Source: an uncultured SAR116 cluster alpha proteobacterium (GTDB lineage Bacteria; Pseudomonadota; Alphaproteobacteria; Puniceispirillales; Marisalimonadaceae). Taken from it: a stretch of DNA of 64,000 nucleotides. The stretch's first letter is position 1; every line of letters begins with the position of its first letter. Under the pieces are notes generated by a model that ran no database searches, was not told the DNA's origin, and worked only from the letters and a program-made list of their open reading frames with translations. Position numbers and translations under genes: made by a program. Of this stretch, positions 9,020 to 18,052 are shown in pieces. The DNA lies in contig CACOAO010000005.1 of assembly GCA_902625215.1 (NCBI GenBank), positions 1-64,000 on the forward strand. Reading direction: 5' to 3'.

Positions 9020-9363
9020 ATATAGTTTATAAAGTCTGTTCTAAAGATGAATGGGATCAAGCAATTATAAATCAATTTTATTCTGGCTCAGATGTCGACA
9101 ACAAAGATGGTTTCATTCATTTGTCTACAAAAAAACAATTACATGAAACAGTAACAAAACATTTTCGAGGAAAGAAAAACTTAATAATTATCTGTTTTAG
9201 CACTAAAAAAATACAAGATAAACTTAAATGGGAAGTCTCTAGAAATGGTGATCTTTTTCCACATTACTATGGAAATTTAGAAACAAAATTTGCAGAAAAT
9301 ACTTATAATTTACATTTAAATGCTGATGGCATCCATGAATTTCCTGAAAACTTTTTCCCCTAA
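9016..9363 (+). CDS. DUF952 domain protein
   Basis: A 115-residue protein with the DUF952 pattern: an N-terminal W-x-x-A segment (DEWDQAIINQFYSGS), DGFIHLSTKKQ in the middle, and FPHYYGNL near the end. Function of this family is not established. It overlaps the dehalogenase-like gene by four bases upstream and overlaps the convergent glycosyltransferase gene by 48 bases at its 3' end. Confidence 0.85.
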   Translation: MNIVYKVCSKDEWDQAIINQFYSGSDVDNKDGFIHLSTKKQLHETVTKHFRGKKNLIIICFSTKKIQDKLKWEVSRNGDLFPHYYGNLETKFAENTYNLHLNADGIHEFPENFFP

Positions 9364-10395
9364 AAAATATTGTAAAAAATTTTTTTCTGCATGTAGTCCG
9401 TATTTTTGTCTTTGATCTTTATTATTGATAGCATCTCTTAAAACATTAGCTAATTGTTCTTGATTTAAAGGATCTACACACCAACCTGTTTTTTTATCAA
9501 TAACGGCATCTGTCACTCCTCCATCTAAGCCTGCAATTGATGGAATTCTATAGGCGGCTGCTTCAATATAAGATATACCAAAACCCTCAATAGAGTTGTT
9601 CACTTTATATGAAGGCATTACAAAAATATCAGAACTTTCTAAAAATTTTTGTTTTAAATTGCCGTTTATTTTTCCAACCAAGAATACGTTGTCTGATAAA
9701 TTTAATTTTTTAATATTTTCTTTTAATTCTTCTAATTGTAATCCCTCACCACAAATATTCCACCGAAAAGGTTTCAATAAGTTATTTGCATTTAAATTTG
9801 ATAAGCATCTTAAAACAGGAAGGATACCTTTTCTTTTTTCTAGTCTACAAATTGTTAAAAGAGAAACTACTTCTGACTTCTCTGCAGATTTTATTTTATT
9901 TTCTGATGTTTCTTCAAGTGAATAAGTAGGAGGAATAACTATTTTTTTTGTATTTGAAATTTTCAATTTATCAATCAAGTTAGCTGTGTAATTAGAACTA
10001 CAAATTATACAAGAGACTCTATTTAAAGATTTTTTTATTTTTTTAAACTTTTTTTCTTTTGCTAAAAATTCTTGTCCATGAGCAAAGACATATATTTTAT
10101 TTATGCTTTTAGGCACAGCATTTAAAGATTTCCAGCTGTCACATATGATAACATCATTACTTTTACAAATTATTTTTAAAAATTTTTTTTTGACATATGG
10201 TCTTAATATTTTAGGAGAAAAATTGTTGTGAATATTGATGTTGAAATTTGTATCTTTATATTTTTTGGATAGAAAATGATCTGGAAAAATATGTACCTCA
10301 TTATTGATTGATAATCTTTTACAAATTGAATCCATAACATTTTGCATGCCTCCAGTTCGAGGGGGAAAAGTTTGTGTAACAATCATATACTTCAT
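9316..10395 (-). CDS. Glycosyltransferase family 4 protein
   Basis: A 359-residue GT-B-fold transferase. The N-terminal donor-independent half starts MIVTQTFPPRTGGMQNVM, and the C-terminal half shows the GT4 features CRLEKRKGILPVL, FLVGKINGNLKQKFLESSDIFVMPS and EGFGISYIEAAAYRIPSIAG with the E-x7-E-type motif. It probably transfers a nucleotide-activated hexose onto a surface polysaccharide or lipid precursor. The 3' end overlaps the DUF952 gene by 48 bases on the opposite strand. No other surface-polysaccharide gene is adjacent. Confidence 0.88.
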   Translation of the reverse strand: MKYMIVTQTFPPRTGGMQNVMDSICKRLSINNEVHIFPDHFLSKKYKDTNFNINIHNNFSPKILRPYVKKKFLKIICKSNDVIICDSWKSLNAVPKSINKIYVFAHGQEFLAKEKKFKKIKKSLNRVSCIICSSNYTANLIDKLKISNTKKIVIPPTYSLEETSENKIKSAEKSEVVSLLTICRLEKRKGILPVLRCLSNLNANNLLKPFRWNICGEGLQLEELKENIKKLNLSDNVFLVGKINGNLKQKFLESSDIFVMPSYKVNNSIEGFGISYIEAAAYRIPSIAGLDGGVTDAVIDKKTGWCVDPLNQEQLANVLRDAINNKDQRQKYGLHAEKNFLQYFLGEKVFRKFMDAISI

Positions 10396-10486
10396 AAATA
10401 TCTACTATAATTAAAATTAAATTAAATCAAAATGTCTGGTTAAATATCATCTCATATTATACAGTAAGTTAATTTTGGAGGTTATT

Positions 10487-11089
10487 ATGTTTAAATTAAC
10501 GTTTAGTCCTGCTTCTCCATATGTACGTAAGGTTTTATTATCAGCTTATAGAGCTGGAATTCAAGATGAATTAGAACTCGTTGAGGCAGGAAGTGAAAAT
10601 GATACCTTATTAAGAGGTAAAAACCCTCTTGGAAAAATACCAGTATTACAAAAACCTGACGGAGATTTTTTATTTGATAGTAGAGTAATTGTTGACCATT
10701 TAAATAAATTAGGAGGTGGATTAATACCTGAGAATGGATCAGAAAGGGATATTATATTAAGTAGATCAGCTCTTGCTGAAGGATTAACTGACGCATCACT
10801 TCTTGTTGTTTACTCAGAAAGATATGCAGGAGGTGAGAAACCATCAAAATTATGGCTAGATCTACAATTAGGTAAAATAGATAAAACGTTAGATTTTTTA
10901 GAAATTGATATTATTAACTGGTCAAATCCAAAAGGGTTTGATGCTGCAAATATCGCCTTAGCCACTGCACTTGACTACATGTCATTTAGAAATGTTAGAG
11001 ACTGGAAATTAAACAGACCAAAAATAAGTCAATGGTTTGATGATGTGTCATTAAACCTGCTAGGTTTTGCTGAGACAGCTCCTAAATAA
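10487..11089 (+). CDS. Glutathione S-transferase family protein
   Basis: A 200-residue GST with an N-terminal thioredoxin-like domain (FSPASPYVRKVLLSAYRAG; GKNPLGKIPVL containing the cis-Pro; FDSRVIVDHL glutathione gamma-Glu contact) and an all-helical C-terminal domain. The start is ATG 10487: a strong GGAG ribosome binding site lies at 10477-10480, and an upstream TTG at 10475 would overlap it. Detoxification or thiol chemistry in the cytoplasm is expected; substrate unknown. Confidence 0.88.
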   Translation: MFKLTFSPASPYVRKVLLSAYRAGIQDELELVEAGSENDTLLRGKNPLGKIPVLQKPDGDFLFDSRVIVDHLNKLGGGLIPENGSERDIILSRSALAEGLTDASLLVVYSERYAGGEKPSKLWLDLQLGKIDKTLDFLEIDIINWSNPKGFDAANIALATALDYMSFRNVRDWKLNRPKISQWFDDVSLNLLGFAETAPK

Positions 11090-11098
11090 TAAGCAAAT

Positions 11099-12346
11099 CT
11101 AAGGTTGAACTAAAACAGCTCTAAAGTCATTTACATTTGTTAAGGTAGGCGAAGTAAAAATCAAATCATCTATTTTTTCAAAAAATTCATAAGAGTTATT
11201 AGCATTTAAATAACTAAGTGGATTTATTTTCTTCATGGATGCTTTTTTTAGAGTTTCCTCTGAGATATATGCTCCTGCATTATCCTCAACACCATCTATC
11301 CCATCTGTATCAATTGCAAGACAGTTTATACCACTTGTATTTTTTAGGTGAATTGCCATTGAAAGCATAAATTCGGTATTTCTACCTCCTTTACCATTAC
11401 CTTTAACAGTCACTGTAGTTTCTCCACCAGATAAGAGTAATATTGGTTTTTGTAAGTTAATATCTTGATATTTTTTTTCTTTTTTAATTTTTATTGCTAG
11501 TTCGGCCATTTTTTTACCTTCAATTTTAGACTCTCCCTCAAGTGTGTCTGATATAATGACAGGAATAAAATCCTGCTTTTTAGCTATTTCAGCTGCTTTT
11601 TTTAGAGCCATCATTGGGGTTGCAAGCATATATTCAGGAGATTTATTTAATTTTGGTAATGTGTTTTTTTTAATAATATCTTTTAAATGGTTATTAATAG
11701 AAATCTCATACTTTTCTAATATTTTAATTGAATCTTCATTTAAACCATCGGCCTGTATAGTTGGGCCTGAACCTATATAAGCAGGATCATCTCCAGGGAT
11801 ATCAGATATCATATAAGTTGTAAGTTTTGCTGGGAAAATTGCTTGAGCAAGGCGACCACCTTTGATTAGAGATAAAGATCGTCTTACAATATTCATTTCA
11901 TCTATTGGAGCACCACAAAGTAAAAGTTCTTTATTTATTCTTTGTTTTTCTTCAAAACTAATACCTTTCGCAGGGAGTGTAAGTAAAGACGATGCTCCTC
12001 CTGAAATTAAAAAAACTACATGGTCATCTTTTGATGATTTTGTAGCTAATTCAAAAATTTTTTTAGATGCTATTAAACCATTTTTATCTGGTTCGGGATG
12101 AGAGGCTTCAATAATTTCTATAAATTTAGTTTTAGTGTAATGACCATATCTTGTTATAACTAAACCTTCTAAAGGAGCATCATAAGTATTTTCGAATTCT
12201 TTTGCCATACTTGCACCTGCTTTACCTGCACCTAATACAATTAGTTTACCTTTTGGCTTTTCAGGTAGATTTTTAAATTTACCTTCAGGTTTAGCTGCAT
12301 CAAGAGCAGATTTCATAATCAATTTGAGTGAATTTTCAAAATTCAT
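11099..12346 (-). CDS. gckA: Glycerate 2-kinase (MOFRL family)
   Basis: A 415-residue class II glycerate kinase that phosphorylates D-glycerate at C2. Family marks are the nucleotide-contacting VLGAGKAGASMA, VFLISGGASSLL, the SDIPGDDPAYIGSGPT segment and, in the MOFRL domain, LLLSGGETTVTVKGNGKGGRNTEF. This enzyme returns glycerate to glycolysis as 2-phosphoglycerate. Lying 3.6 kb from the glucosylglycerate genes, it could consume the glycerate that a glucosylglycerate phosphorylase releases, or glycerate from tartrate-type hydroxyacids. It is convergent with the GST gene. Confidence 0.9.
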   Translation of the reverse strand: MNFENSLKLIMKSALDAAKPEGKFKNLPEKPKGKLIVLGAGKAGASMAKEFENTYDAPLEGLVITRYGHYTKTKFIEIIEASHPEPDKNGLIASKKIFELATKSSKDDHVVFLISGGASSLLTLPAKGISFEEKQRINKELLLCGAPIDEMNIVRRSLSLIKGGRLAQAIFPAKLTTYMISDIPGDDPAYIGSGPTIQADGLNEDSIKILEKYEISINNHLKDIIKKNTLPKLNKSPEYMLATPMMALKKAAEIAKKQDFIPVIISDTLEGESKIEGKKMAELAIKIKKEKKYQDINLQKPILLLSGGETTVTVKGNGKGGRNTEFMLSMAIHLKNTSGINCLAIDTDGIDGVEDNAGAYISEETLKKASMKKINPLSYLNANNSYEFFEKIDDLIFTSPTLTNVNDFRAVLVQP

Positions 12347-12435
12347 AATAAATTTGCAATTTTAGTTATTTTCTTAAAGAATGACTTCATAAGTTTTTAA
12401 ATTCAATAATAAAATAACTAAAGTACAGGAATAAA

Positions 12436-13224
12436 ATGGCTATAATAGAAAATGAATTAATCGGAAATACTTTATTAGTAACTATTAATAATCCTTCTAA
12501 ACGAAATTCAATGATTATTGGTTTTCATGATGAATTACAATCAACTATCAAAATGGCAGATAATAATAATGATGTTAACGCATTAATTATAACTGGTGCT
12601 GGTGATTTTTTCTGTGCAGGCGGTGATTTAAATGGTCTCAAAACTAGAAGATCAATGTCTGAAGATGAAAGATATGACGCACTTAGTCAATTAAATGGTA
12701 CAATACAAGCTATTTTTGATTGTTCTAAACCTATAATTTCTGCCATTGAGGGTGGAGCTGCAGGTGCGGGTGTCTCCTTAGCGATGGCTTGTGATTTAGT
12801 TGTTATGAGTGAACACACTTTTTTTTCATTAGCTTACGTGAAAATTGGATTATCGCCTGATGGTAATGCAACAAAATTTTTATCTGAAACTATGCCACGA
12901 CAAATGCTTTCTGAGATGGCAATGATAGGAGGTAAAATAGACGCATCTAGATTATATCAAATAGGAGCTATAAACGTTTTGTCTCAAAAAGGAAAAGCAA
13001 AAGAAACTGCCTTGGAATTATCCAAAAATTTTGAAAATCTTCCAAAAAATTCAATCTCTAGAATAAAAAAACTGTCAAGATGTGCTTATGGAAATAATTT
13101 TTCAGAACAACTTCAAATGGAAACTGATTTAATGGTTAAATCTATGGGAGACAAAGAAAGTATAGAGGGTATTGATGCTTTCTTAGAAAAAAGGGAACCA
13201 GACTATAAAAAATTAAGAAAATAA
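12436..13224 (+). CDS. Enoyl-CoA hydratase/isomerase family protein (crotonase)
   Basis: A 262-residue crotonase-fold protein. The CoA-binding and oxyanion-hole segments are clear (ITGAGDFFCAGGDLNGL and AIEGGAAGAGVSLAMACDL), and the C-terminal LEKREPDY is typical. The usual catalytic Glu pair is not conserved in canonical form (the second region reads LAYVKIGLSPDGNATKFL), so it may be an isomerase, hydrolase or other crotonase rather than a straight hydratase. A single-gene unit between the glycerate kinase and the lytic transglycosylase. Confidence 0.88.
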   Translation: MAIIENELIGNTLLVTINNPSKRNSMIIGFHDELQSTIKMADNNNDVNALIITGAGDFFCAGGDLNGLKTRRSMSEDERYDALSQLNGTIQAIFDCSKPIISAIEGGAAGAGVSLAMACDLVVMSEHTFFSLAYVKIGLSPDGNATKFLSETMPRQMLSEMAMIGGKIDASRLYQIGAINVLSQKGKAKETALELSKNFENLPKNSISRIKKLSRCAYGNNFSEQLQMETDLMVKSMGDKESIEGIDAFLEKREPDYKKLRK

Positions 13225-13256
13225 TTTATATGGCATACTGATTGCTTACAAGCATC

Positions 13257-13949
13257 ATGAAATTGTATAAAATCTCAATTGCATTTACTTTATTTTTTCT
13301 TTTATCAATGAAAGAAACATTTGCAAATAGCTTTGAAAAATCAAATTCCTGCGAGAAAACAATCGAAAGTATAGAATTACAAACTGATATTCCAAAAGGG
13401 CTTCTCCTAGGTATAGGAAAAGCAGAGGCCATAAGAAAAATCAATAATAAATCTATTATCTGGCCTTGGACTGTAAATCATGCGGGCAAAAGTATGTTCT
13501 TTGATACAAAAAAACAAATGAGAAATTATGTTTTTAAAAATTTACAAAGAGATGACTTTAATATTGATGTTGGTTGTATGCAAGTTAATATCAAATGGCA
13601 TAAAAATAATTTCAAGAAAATAGTCGATATGTTTGAGGTTGGTCCTAATATTTCTTATGCTGCTTCTTTTTTATTACAATTAAAAAACAAACATGGTTCG
13701 TGGGATAAAGCAATTAAGCACTACCATTCTTCTAATCCAAAAAAAAATATTCCTTATTTAATTAAAGTTAAAAGTTTTTGGAAAAAATTAGATGATGAGA
13801 AAATAATTAAAGCTGAAGCAATTAAATATAACAGTCCTAGAAAAATTAATGACACCTCAATATCAAATATAATTAGAGAACGACAACCTTACCTATTTAA
13901 TAGAATTGAGAAGGTTAAATTTTTCAGGAATATATTTTCACAAAAATAA
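13257..13949 (+). CDS. Exported lytic transglycosylase-like protein (SLT domain)
   Basis: About 230 residues with a signal peptide (MKLYKISIAFTLFFLLSMKETFA) and a short SLT/lysozyme-like domain: the candidate catalytic Glu lies in GIGKAEA, and GCMQVNIKWHKNNF corresponds to the usual G-x-M-Q-x-N motif, followed by AAKYL-like AASFLLQL. It should cleave peptidoglycan in the periplasm. ATG 13257 is preferred over TTG 13242 because it gives a clean signal peptide. Similar small transglycosylases often serve envelope-spanning machines such as flagella, but nothing here ties it to the motility region. Confidence 0.75.
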   Translation: MKLYKISIAFTLFFLLSMKETFANSFEKSNSCEKTIESIELQTDIPKGLLLGIGKAEAIRKINNKSIIWPWTVNHAGKSMFFDTKKQMRNYVFKNLQRDDFNIDVGCMQVNIKWHKNNFKKIVDMFEVGPNISYAASFLLQLKNKHGSWDKAIKHYHSSNPKKNIPYLIKVKSFWKKLDDEKIIKAEAIKYNSPRKINDTSISNIIRERQPYLFNRIEKVKFFRNIFSQK

Positions 13950-14035
13950 ATTAATTAATTGATTAAAAGCTAAATTATGTAAATAGTTAAACTGTTAATT
14001 ATTTAATAATTTTTATTTTACAGTGAGGTATATGC

Positions 14036-14707
14036 ATGAATGTTAAAGAGGCTTTCATTTCAAGAAGATCAGTAAGAAGGTTTCTTCCAGACCCGATACC
14101 TAGAGATAAAGTTAAAAACATTTTAGAATGTGCTGCTTATGCCCCAAGTGGACATAATATACAACCTTGGCATGTGTATGTTGTAGAGGGTAAAAAAAAG
14201 GAAGCAATTACTAATTCTATTTTAGAATCAATTGAAAATGGCTCAGCAAAAAATTTCAAACAAGAATTTGATTATTATCCAACTGAGTGGTTTGAACCAT
14301 TTATTTCGAGAAGAAGAGCAGTTGGCTTTGAACTTTACAAGCTTCTTAATATAAAAAGAGACGATTTTGAGGCGAGAGACAGACAAATGCAGGAAAATTT
14401 TCATTTTTTTGGTGCTCCCCTAGGAATGTTTATAACCATGGATAGGCGACTTGCTACAGGTACATTCATGGATGTTGGTATGTTTATTCAGAGTATTTTA
14501 GTAGGTGCTAGGGGAGAAGGATTGCATACTTGCGGTCAAGTAGCTTTTACAAGATTTCATACATTAATAGCAGATCAATTAGGTTTTAAAGAAAATGAAA
14601 TGTTAGTGTGTGGTGTTTCGATAGGTTACGAAGATAAAAACGCTCCTGAAAACACTTTAAGAGTTGAGAAATTAAATTATAATGACTTTACTACCTTTTT
14701 GTCATAA
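14036..14707 (+). CDS. Nitroreductase family protein
   Basis: A 223-residue FMN-dependent oxidoreductase. It opens with the FMN-binding SRRSVRRFLPDPIP, continues with AAYAPSGHNIQPWHVYVV, and ends with the family's GVSIGYEDKNAPEN stretch. Members reduce nitroaromatics, quinones or related substrates with NAD(P)H. A GTGAGG lies a short distance before the ATG. The next gene, an MFS transporter, starts 30 bases downstream in the same direction, so the pair may be an operon exporting or detoxifying a compound; that is inference. Confidence 0.9.
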   Translation: MNVKEAFISRRSVRRFLPDPIPRDKVKNILECAAYAPSGHNIQPWHVYVVEGKKKEAITNSILESIENGSAKNFKQEFDYYPTEWFEPFISRRRAVGFELYKLLNIKRDDFEARDRQMQENFHFFGAPLGMFITMDRRLATGTFMDVGMFIQSILVGARGEGLHTCGQVAFTRFHTLIADQLGFKENEMLVCGVSIGYEDKNAPENTLRVEKLNYNDFTTFLS

Positions 14708-14737
14708 CTAAATTAAACTTTCACTAGATTTATAAAT

Positions 14738-15958
14738 ATGAAATTATTCAATCTTGATAGTTCTAAAACTTACTCAATACCAGATCTATATCTGAATATA
14801 GGTCATTTATTAGACCATTTTATGATGCTTATTTTTGCTAAGGCAGCATTTGATGCTGGCAGAGAATTTGGCTTATCATACGAAGAAATTATAATTTACG
14901 GAACATTAGGAGTAGTCTTATTTGGAGCCGCAGCACCTTTAGCAGGTTGGTTGGCCGATAAATTTTCAAGAGCTATACTAATAACAATTTATCCATTTGG
15001 TTTGGCCTTAGGTTCAGTTCTAACTGCTTTTTCTAACTCAGTAGAGATGTTAGGAATATCACTTGGCATATTAGGTTTCTTTGCTGCTATTTATCATCCA
15101 GTTGGTATTGCAATGATAACAAAACGACCAGGTAAAGTGGGGTTAAGGCTGGGTATAAATGGTGTCTGGGGTAATATGGGGGTTGCACTTGCTCCAGTAA
15201 TGACTGGGTTTCTTATAGCTTATGCTGATTGGAAACTTGCATTTATTATCCCAGGAATTTTTTGTTTTCTTTTTGGTATTACACAAGCTCTTGCTTTTGT
15301 AGAAGAAGATGATTTGATATCAAATATAAAAACTAATTATAATTCTAAAAATATAATTACTGACGGATGGCAAACAGTTTTAATATGTCTAAGTATTGTT
15401 ACATTATCTGGAGGATTTATTTTTGGATCTATGACATTTCTAATACCAAGATTATTTGAGCTAAATTTGTCAGATATTTCAACAGATATCGCTATAACGG
15501 GTGTTTTGGCTGGTATAGTTTACGCTTTTGCGTCATTTGCTCAAATAGGTACTGGTTGGTTAGCAGATAAAATACCTCCTAAATATGTTTTGTCAGCAAT
15601 GGGTTTAGGTCAACTAATTTTCATATATCTTGCTAGTCTCACTTTTGATTATAGCTTATTATTCATAATGCTAATGGGTATGTTGTTTGTCTTCGGTCAA
15701 GTTCCAATAACTGACATTATTTTAGTAAAATATGTTCCAGATAGTTGGAGAGCTAGAGTCCTTTCAATTAAATTTATGGTTAACTTATGTGCTGGTGCAG
15801 CAGTTTTACCTACAATATCAATTTTGTTGAAAAATGGATTTGATTTTTCTCATATACTAAAATCATTGGCTTTAATATCAATAGCTGTAATTATTTCAGG
15901 TATGTTTTTGCCCAATAAATCGTCAAATTTTATTGTAGCTAAACAAAAATCTTTATAA
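14738..15958 (+). CDS. MFS transporter
   Basis: A 406-residue membrane protein with about 12 hydrophobic segments, the MFS loop 2-3 motif (GWLADKFSRA) and its second-half counterpart (GWLADKIPPKYV). The overall style resembles fosmidomycin-resistance-type or sugar/acid MFS carriers. It is 30 bases downstream of the nitroreductase gene and 27 bases upstream of the glucosylglycerate cluster, all on one strand. A role in osmolyte or hydroxyacid transport is possible but cannot be shown. Confidence 0.88.
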   Translation: MKLFNLDSSKTYSIPDLYLNIGHLLDHFMMLIFAKAAFDAGREFGLSYEEIIIYGTLGVVLFGAAAPLAGWLADKFSRAILITIYPFGLALGSVLTAFSNSVEMLGISLGILGFFAAIYHPVGIAMITKRPGKVGLRLGINGVWGNMGVALAPVMTGFLIAYADWKLAFIIPGIFCFLFGITQALAFVEEDDLISNIKTNYNSKNIITDGWQTVLICLSIVTLSGGFIFGSMTFLIPRLFELNLSDISTDIAITGVLAGIVYAFASFAQIGTGWLADKIPPKYVLSAMGLGQLIFIYLASLTFDYSLLFIMLMGMLFVFGQVPITDIILVKYVPDSWRARVLSIKFMVNLCAGAAVLPTISILLKNGFDFSHILKSLALISIAVIISGMFLPNKSSNFIVAKQKSL

Positions 15959-15985
15959 AATGCGAACAATGCCTAAGTTTACGTC

Positions 15986-16810
15986 ATGAAAAGTAATCAA
16001 ATATTAATTTTTACAGATCTTGATGGTTCATTATTACATCATAATAATTTTGAATTTAAAGAGATACGAGATTTTATTTTAAAATGTATTAAAAATGGAA
16101 TTAAAATCATACCAAACACAAGCAAGACACAGATAGAAATTCAGGTATTTATTGACCAATTAGGACAAAATCTTCCTTTTATTGTTGAAAATGGTGCAGC
16201 AATACATAATCTTGATTTAATTCATCCCAAAGTCAAATTTAAAGATAATTTGCTAGTGTTTAGTAGGCCTTTATCGGAAATTCTAAAGCAATTTAAAAAA
16301 AACATACCTACAGACTACCAAAAAAGATGTATGTTTTTAAAAGATATGACTTTAATAGAACAGATGAAAATCCTTGGTCTAAATAAAAAATATCTGCCGT
16401 TTGCTCTTAATAGAGATTATTCAATGCCATTAGTTTTTGACGGTTCTAAAGAGATAGTAAATGAATTCACTAGACATTTAAAAAGAATTGGAATGAAGCT
16501 TCATGAGGGTGGGAGAGTTTATAATATATGTGATGATTGTTCAAAAGGTAAAGCAATGAAAACTTTAATAGAAATGTTAAAAAATAAATTTAAATGCAAA
16601 ACACATACAATAGTTGTAGGTGACAGTCCTAATGATATTTCTATGCTAAATGTTTGTGATCAACCTTGTATAATTCCATTACCAAACAAAATGAATTTAA
16701 GTTATTTAAAAGATCAAAAAATAATTAGAGCAACTCAAACTGCACCGAAAGGTTGGGAAGAAGTAGTAAGAGCCTCACTTAAAAGAATTAATATTGATTT
16801 AGAGGGATAG
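15986..16810 (+). CDS. gpgP: Glucosyl/mannosyl-3-phosphoglycerate phosphatase (HAD-IIB)
   Basis: A 274-residue HAD-superfamily IIB phosphatase. Motif I is FTDLDGSLL (nucleophile and acid Asp), motif II lies in PNTSKTQIEI, and motif IV is VVGDSPNDISML. The VENGAAI segment after motif II is characteristic of the mannosyl-3-phosphoglycerate phosphatase subfamily. With the adjacent synthase it would remove the phosphate from glucosyl-3-phosphoglycerate to yield glucosylglycerate, a compatible solute. Three bases separate it from the synthase gene. Glucosyl rather than mannosyl is inferred from the neighbour. Confidence 0.87.
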   Translation: MKSNQILIFTDLDGSLLHHNNFEFKEIRDFILKCIKNGIKIIPNTSKTQIEIQVFIDQLGQNLPFIVENGAAIHNLDLIHPKVKFKDNLLVFSRPLSEILKQFKKNIPTDYQKRCMFLKDMTLIEQMKILGLNKKYLPFALNRDYSMPLVFDGSKEIVNEFTRHLKRIGMKLHEGGRVYNICDDCSKGKAMKTLIEMLKNKFKCKTHTIVVGDSPNDISMLNVCDQPCIIPLPNKMNLSYLKDQKIIRATQTAPKGWEEVVRASLKRINIDLEG

Positions 16811-16813
16811 GAA

Positions 16814-18052
16814 ATGGGTAGTTTTTATCAAAATGGTATAGTTGCAAATCTACATGATTTTTCATATGGAACCTCATCCAATGGTAATTATAGAAAGTTA
16901 GAAAATGATTTAATAAAATTTTCAAGGGTTAATCCAATGGAATTAATCTTACCATGTTTATTTTCTGAAATATCTGGAAAAGCATTACCAAAAATTATTA
17001 GTGAAATTAATCAAACTAAATTTTTAAATCATATAGTTATTGGCTTAGATAGAGCCAAAAGAAAAGAGTACATTGAAGCGTTAAAATTTTTTGAAAATTT
17101 AAAGATTTCTCATTCTATTCTTTGGAATGATGGACCAAGATTGGTGGAGCTTGATGAGGAATTAAAAAGCAAAGGTTTGGCGCCAAATGAATTTGGGAAA
17201 GGAAGAAACGTTTGGTTTTGTATAGGCATGACTCTAGCTAGAGGAAAGGCTGAAACTATTGCTTTACACGATTGTGATATATTAACGTACGAAAAATCTT
17301 TATTAGCAAAATTATTTTATCCAGTTGCCAACCCAGTCTTTAATTTTCAGTTTTGTAAAGGATATTATCCAAGAGTTGCAGACGGGAAAATGAATGGTAG
17401 AGTTTCTCGTTTACTTGTTTTTCCTCTTTTAGTCGCTATGGAAAAAACAATTGGTCGAAGTGAATATTTAGATTTTATGAAATCATTTCGATATCCTTTA
17501 GCTGGAGAATTTTCTTTTCGAAAAAATTTATTACCAAGGTTAAGAATACCTTCTGACTGGGGTTTGGAGATAGGTGTCTTATCTGAAATGCAACGAAATC
17601 ACGCCAGTAATAGAATATGCCAAGTTGATTTGGCTCAAAAATATGACCATAAACATCAAGAATTATCAGAAAATGATGATAATTTTGGTCTGTCACGAAT
17701 GTCTATTGACATAACTAAAGCATTGATAAGAAAGCTTGCCACTCAAGGAAATATTTTTACTCTAGAGACATTCAGAAGTATTAAAGCAACTTACTACAGA
17801 GCTGCACTTGACATGATAGACATATATAGAAGCGATGCACAAATGAATGATTTAAATTTTGATTCTCATATTGAAGAAAAAACAGTAGAATTATTTGCTT
17901 TAAATATAATGAAAGCTGGTGAATCTTTTTTTGAAAACCCAATGGAGACACCTTTTATTCCTACATGGAATAGAGTATTGAGTGCAATTCCAGATTTTTT
18001 AGATAGATTAAAATTAAGTGTTGAATTAGATAATGCAGAATTCAAAAATTAA
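16814..18052 (+). CDS. gpgS: Glucosyl-3-phosphoglycerate synthase
   Basis: A 412-residue GT-A retaining glycosyltransferase beginning GSFYQNGIVANLHDF, a start typical of bacterial and archaeal GpgS (GT81). The metal-binding DXD motif is DCD at residues 153-155, preceded by a G-M-x-L-A-R-G-K loop (GMTLARGKAE). It joins NDP-glucose to D-3-phosphoglycerate. It sits between the phosphatase and a GH13 phosphorylase, with a 20-base overlap onto the latter, so the three are translationally linked. Mannosyl-3-phosphoglycerate synthases (GT55) are less similar in style. Regulation by salt or nitrogen is plausible but not visible. Confidence 0.88.
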   Translation: MGSFYQNGIVANLHDFSYGTSSNGNYRKLENDLIKFSRVNPMELILPCLFSEISGKALPKIISEINQTKFLNHIVIGLDRAKRKEYIEALKFFENLKISHSILWNDGPRLVELDEELKSKGLAPNEFGKGRNVWFCIGMTLARGKAETIALHDCDILTYEKSLLAKLFYPVANPVFNFQFCKGYYPRVADGKMNGRVSRLLVFPLLVAMEKTIGRSEYLDFMKSFRYPLAGEFSFRKNLLPRLRIPSDWGLEIGVLSEMQRNHASNRICQVDLAQKYDHKHQELSENDDNFGLSRMSIDITKALIRKLATQGNIFTLETFRSIKATYYRAALDMIDIYRSDAQMNDLNFDSHIEEKTVELFALNIMKAGESFFENPMETPFIPTWNRVLSAIPDFLDRLKLSVELDNAEFKN

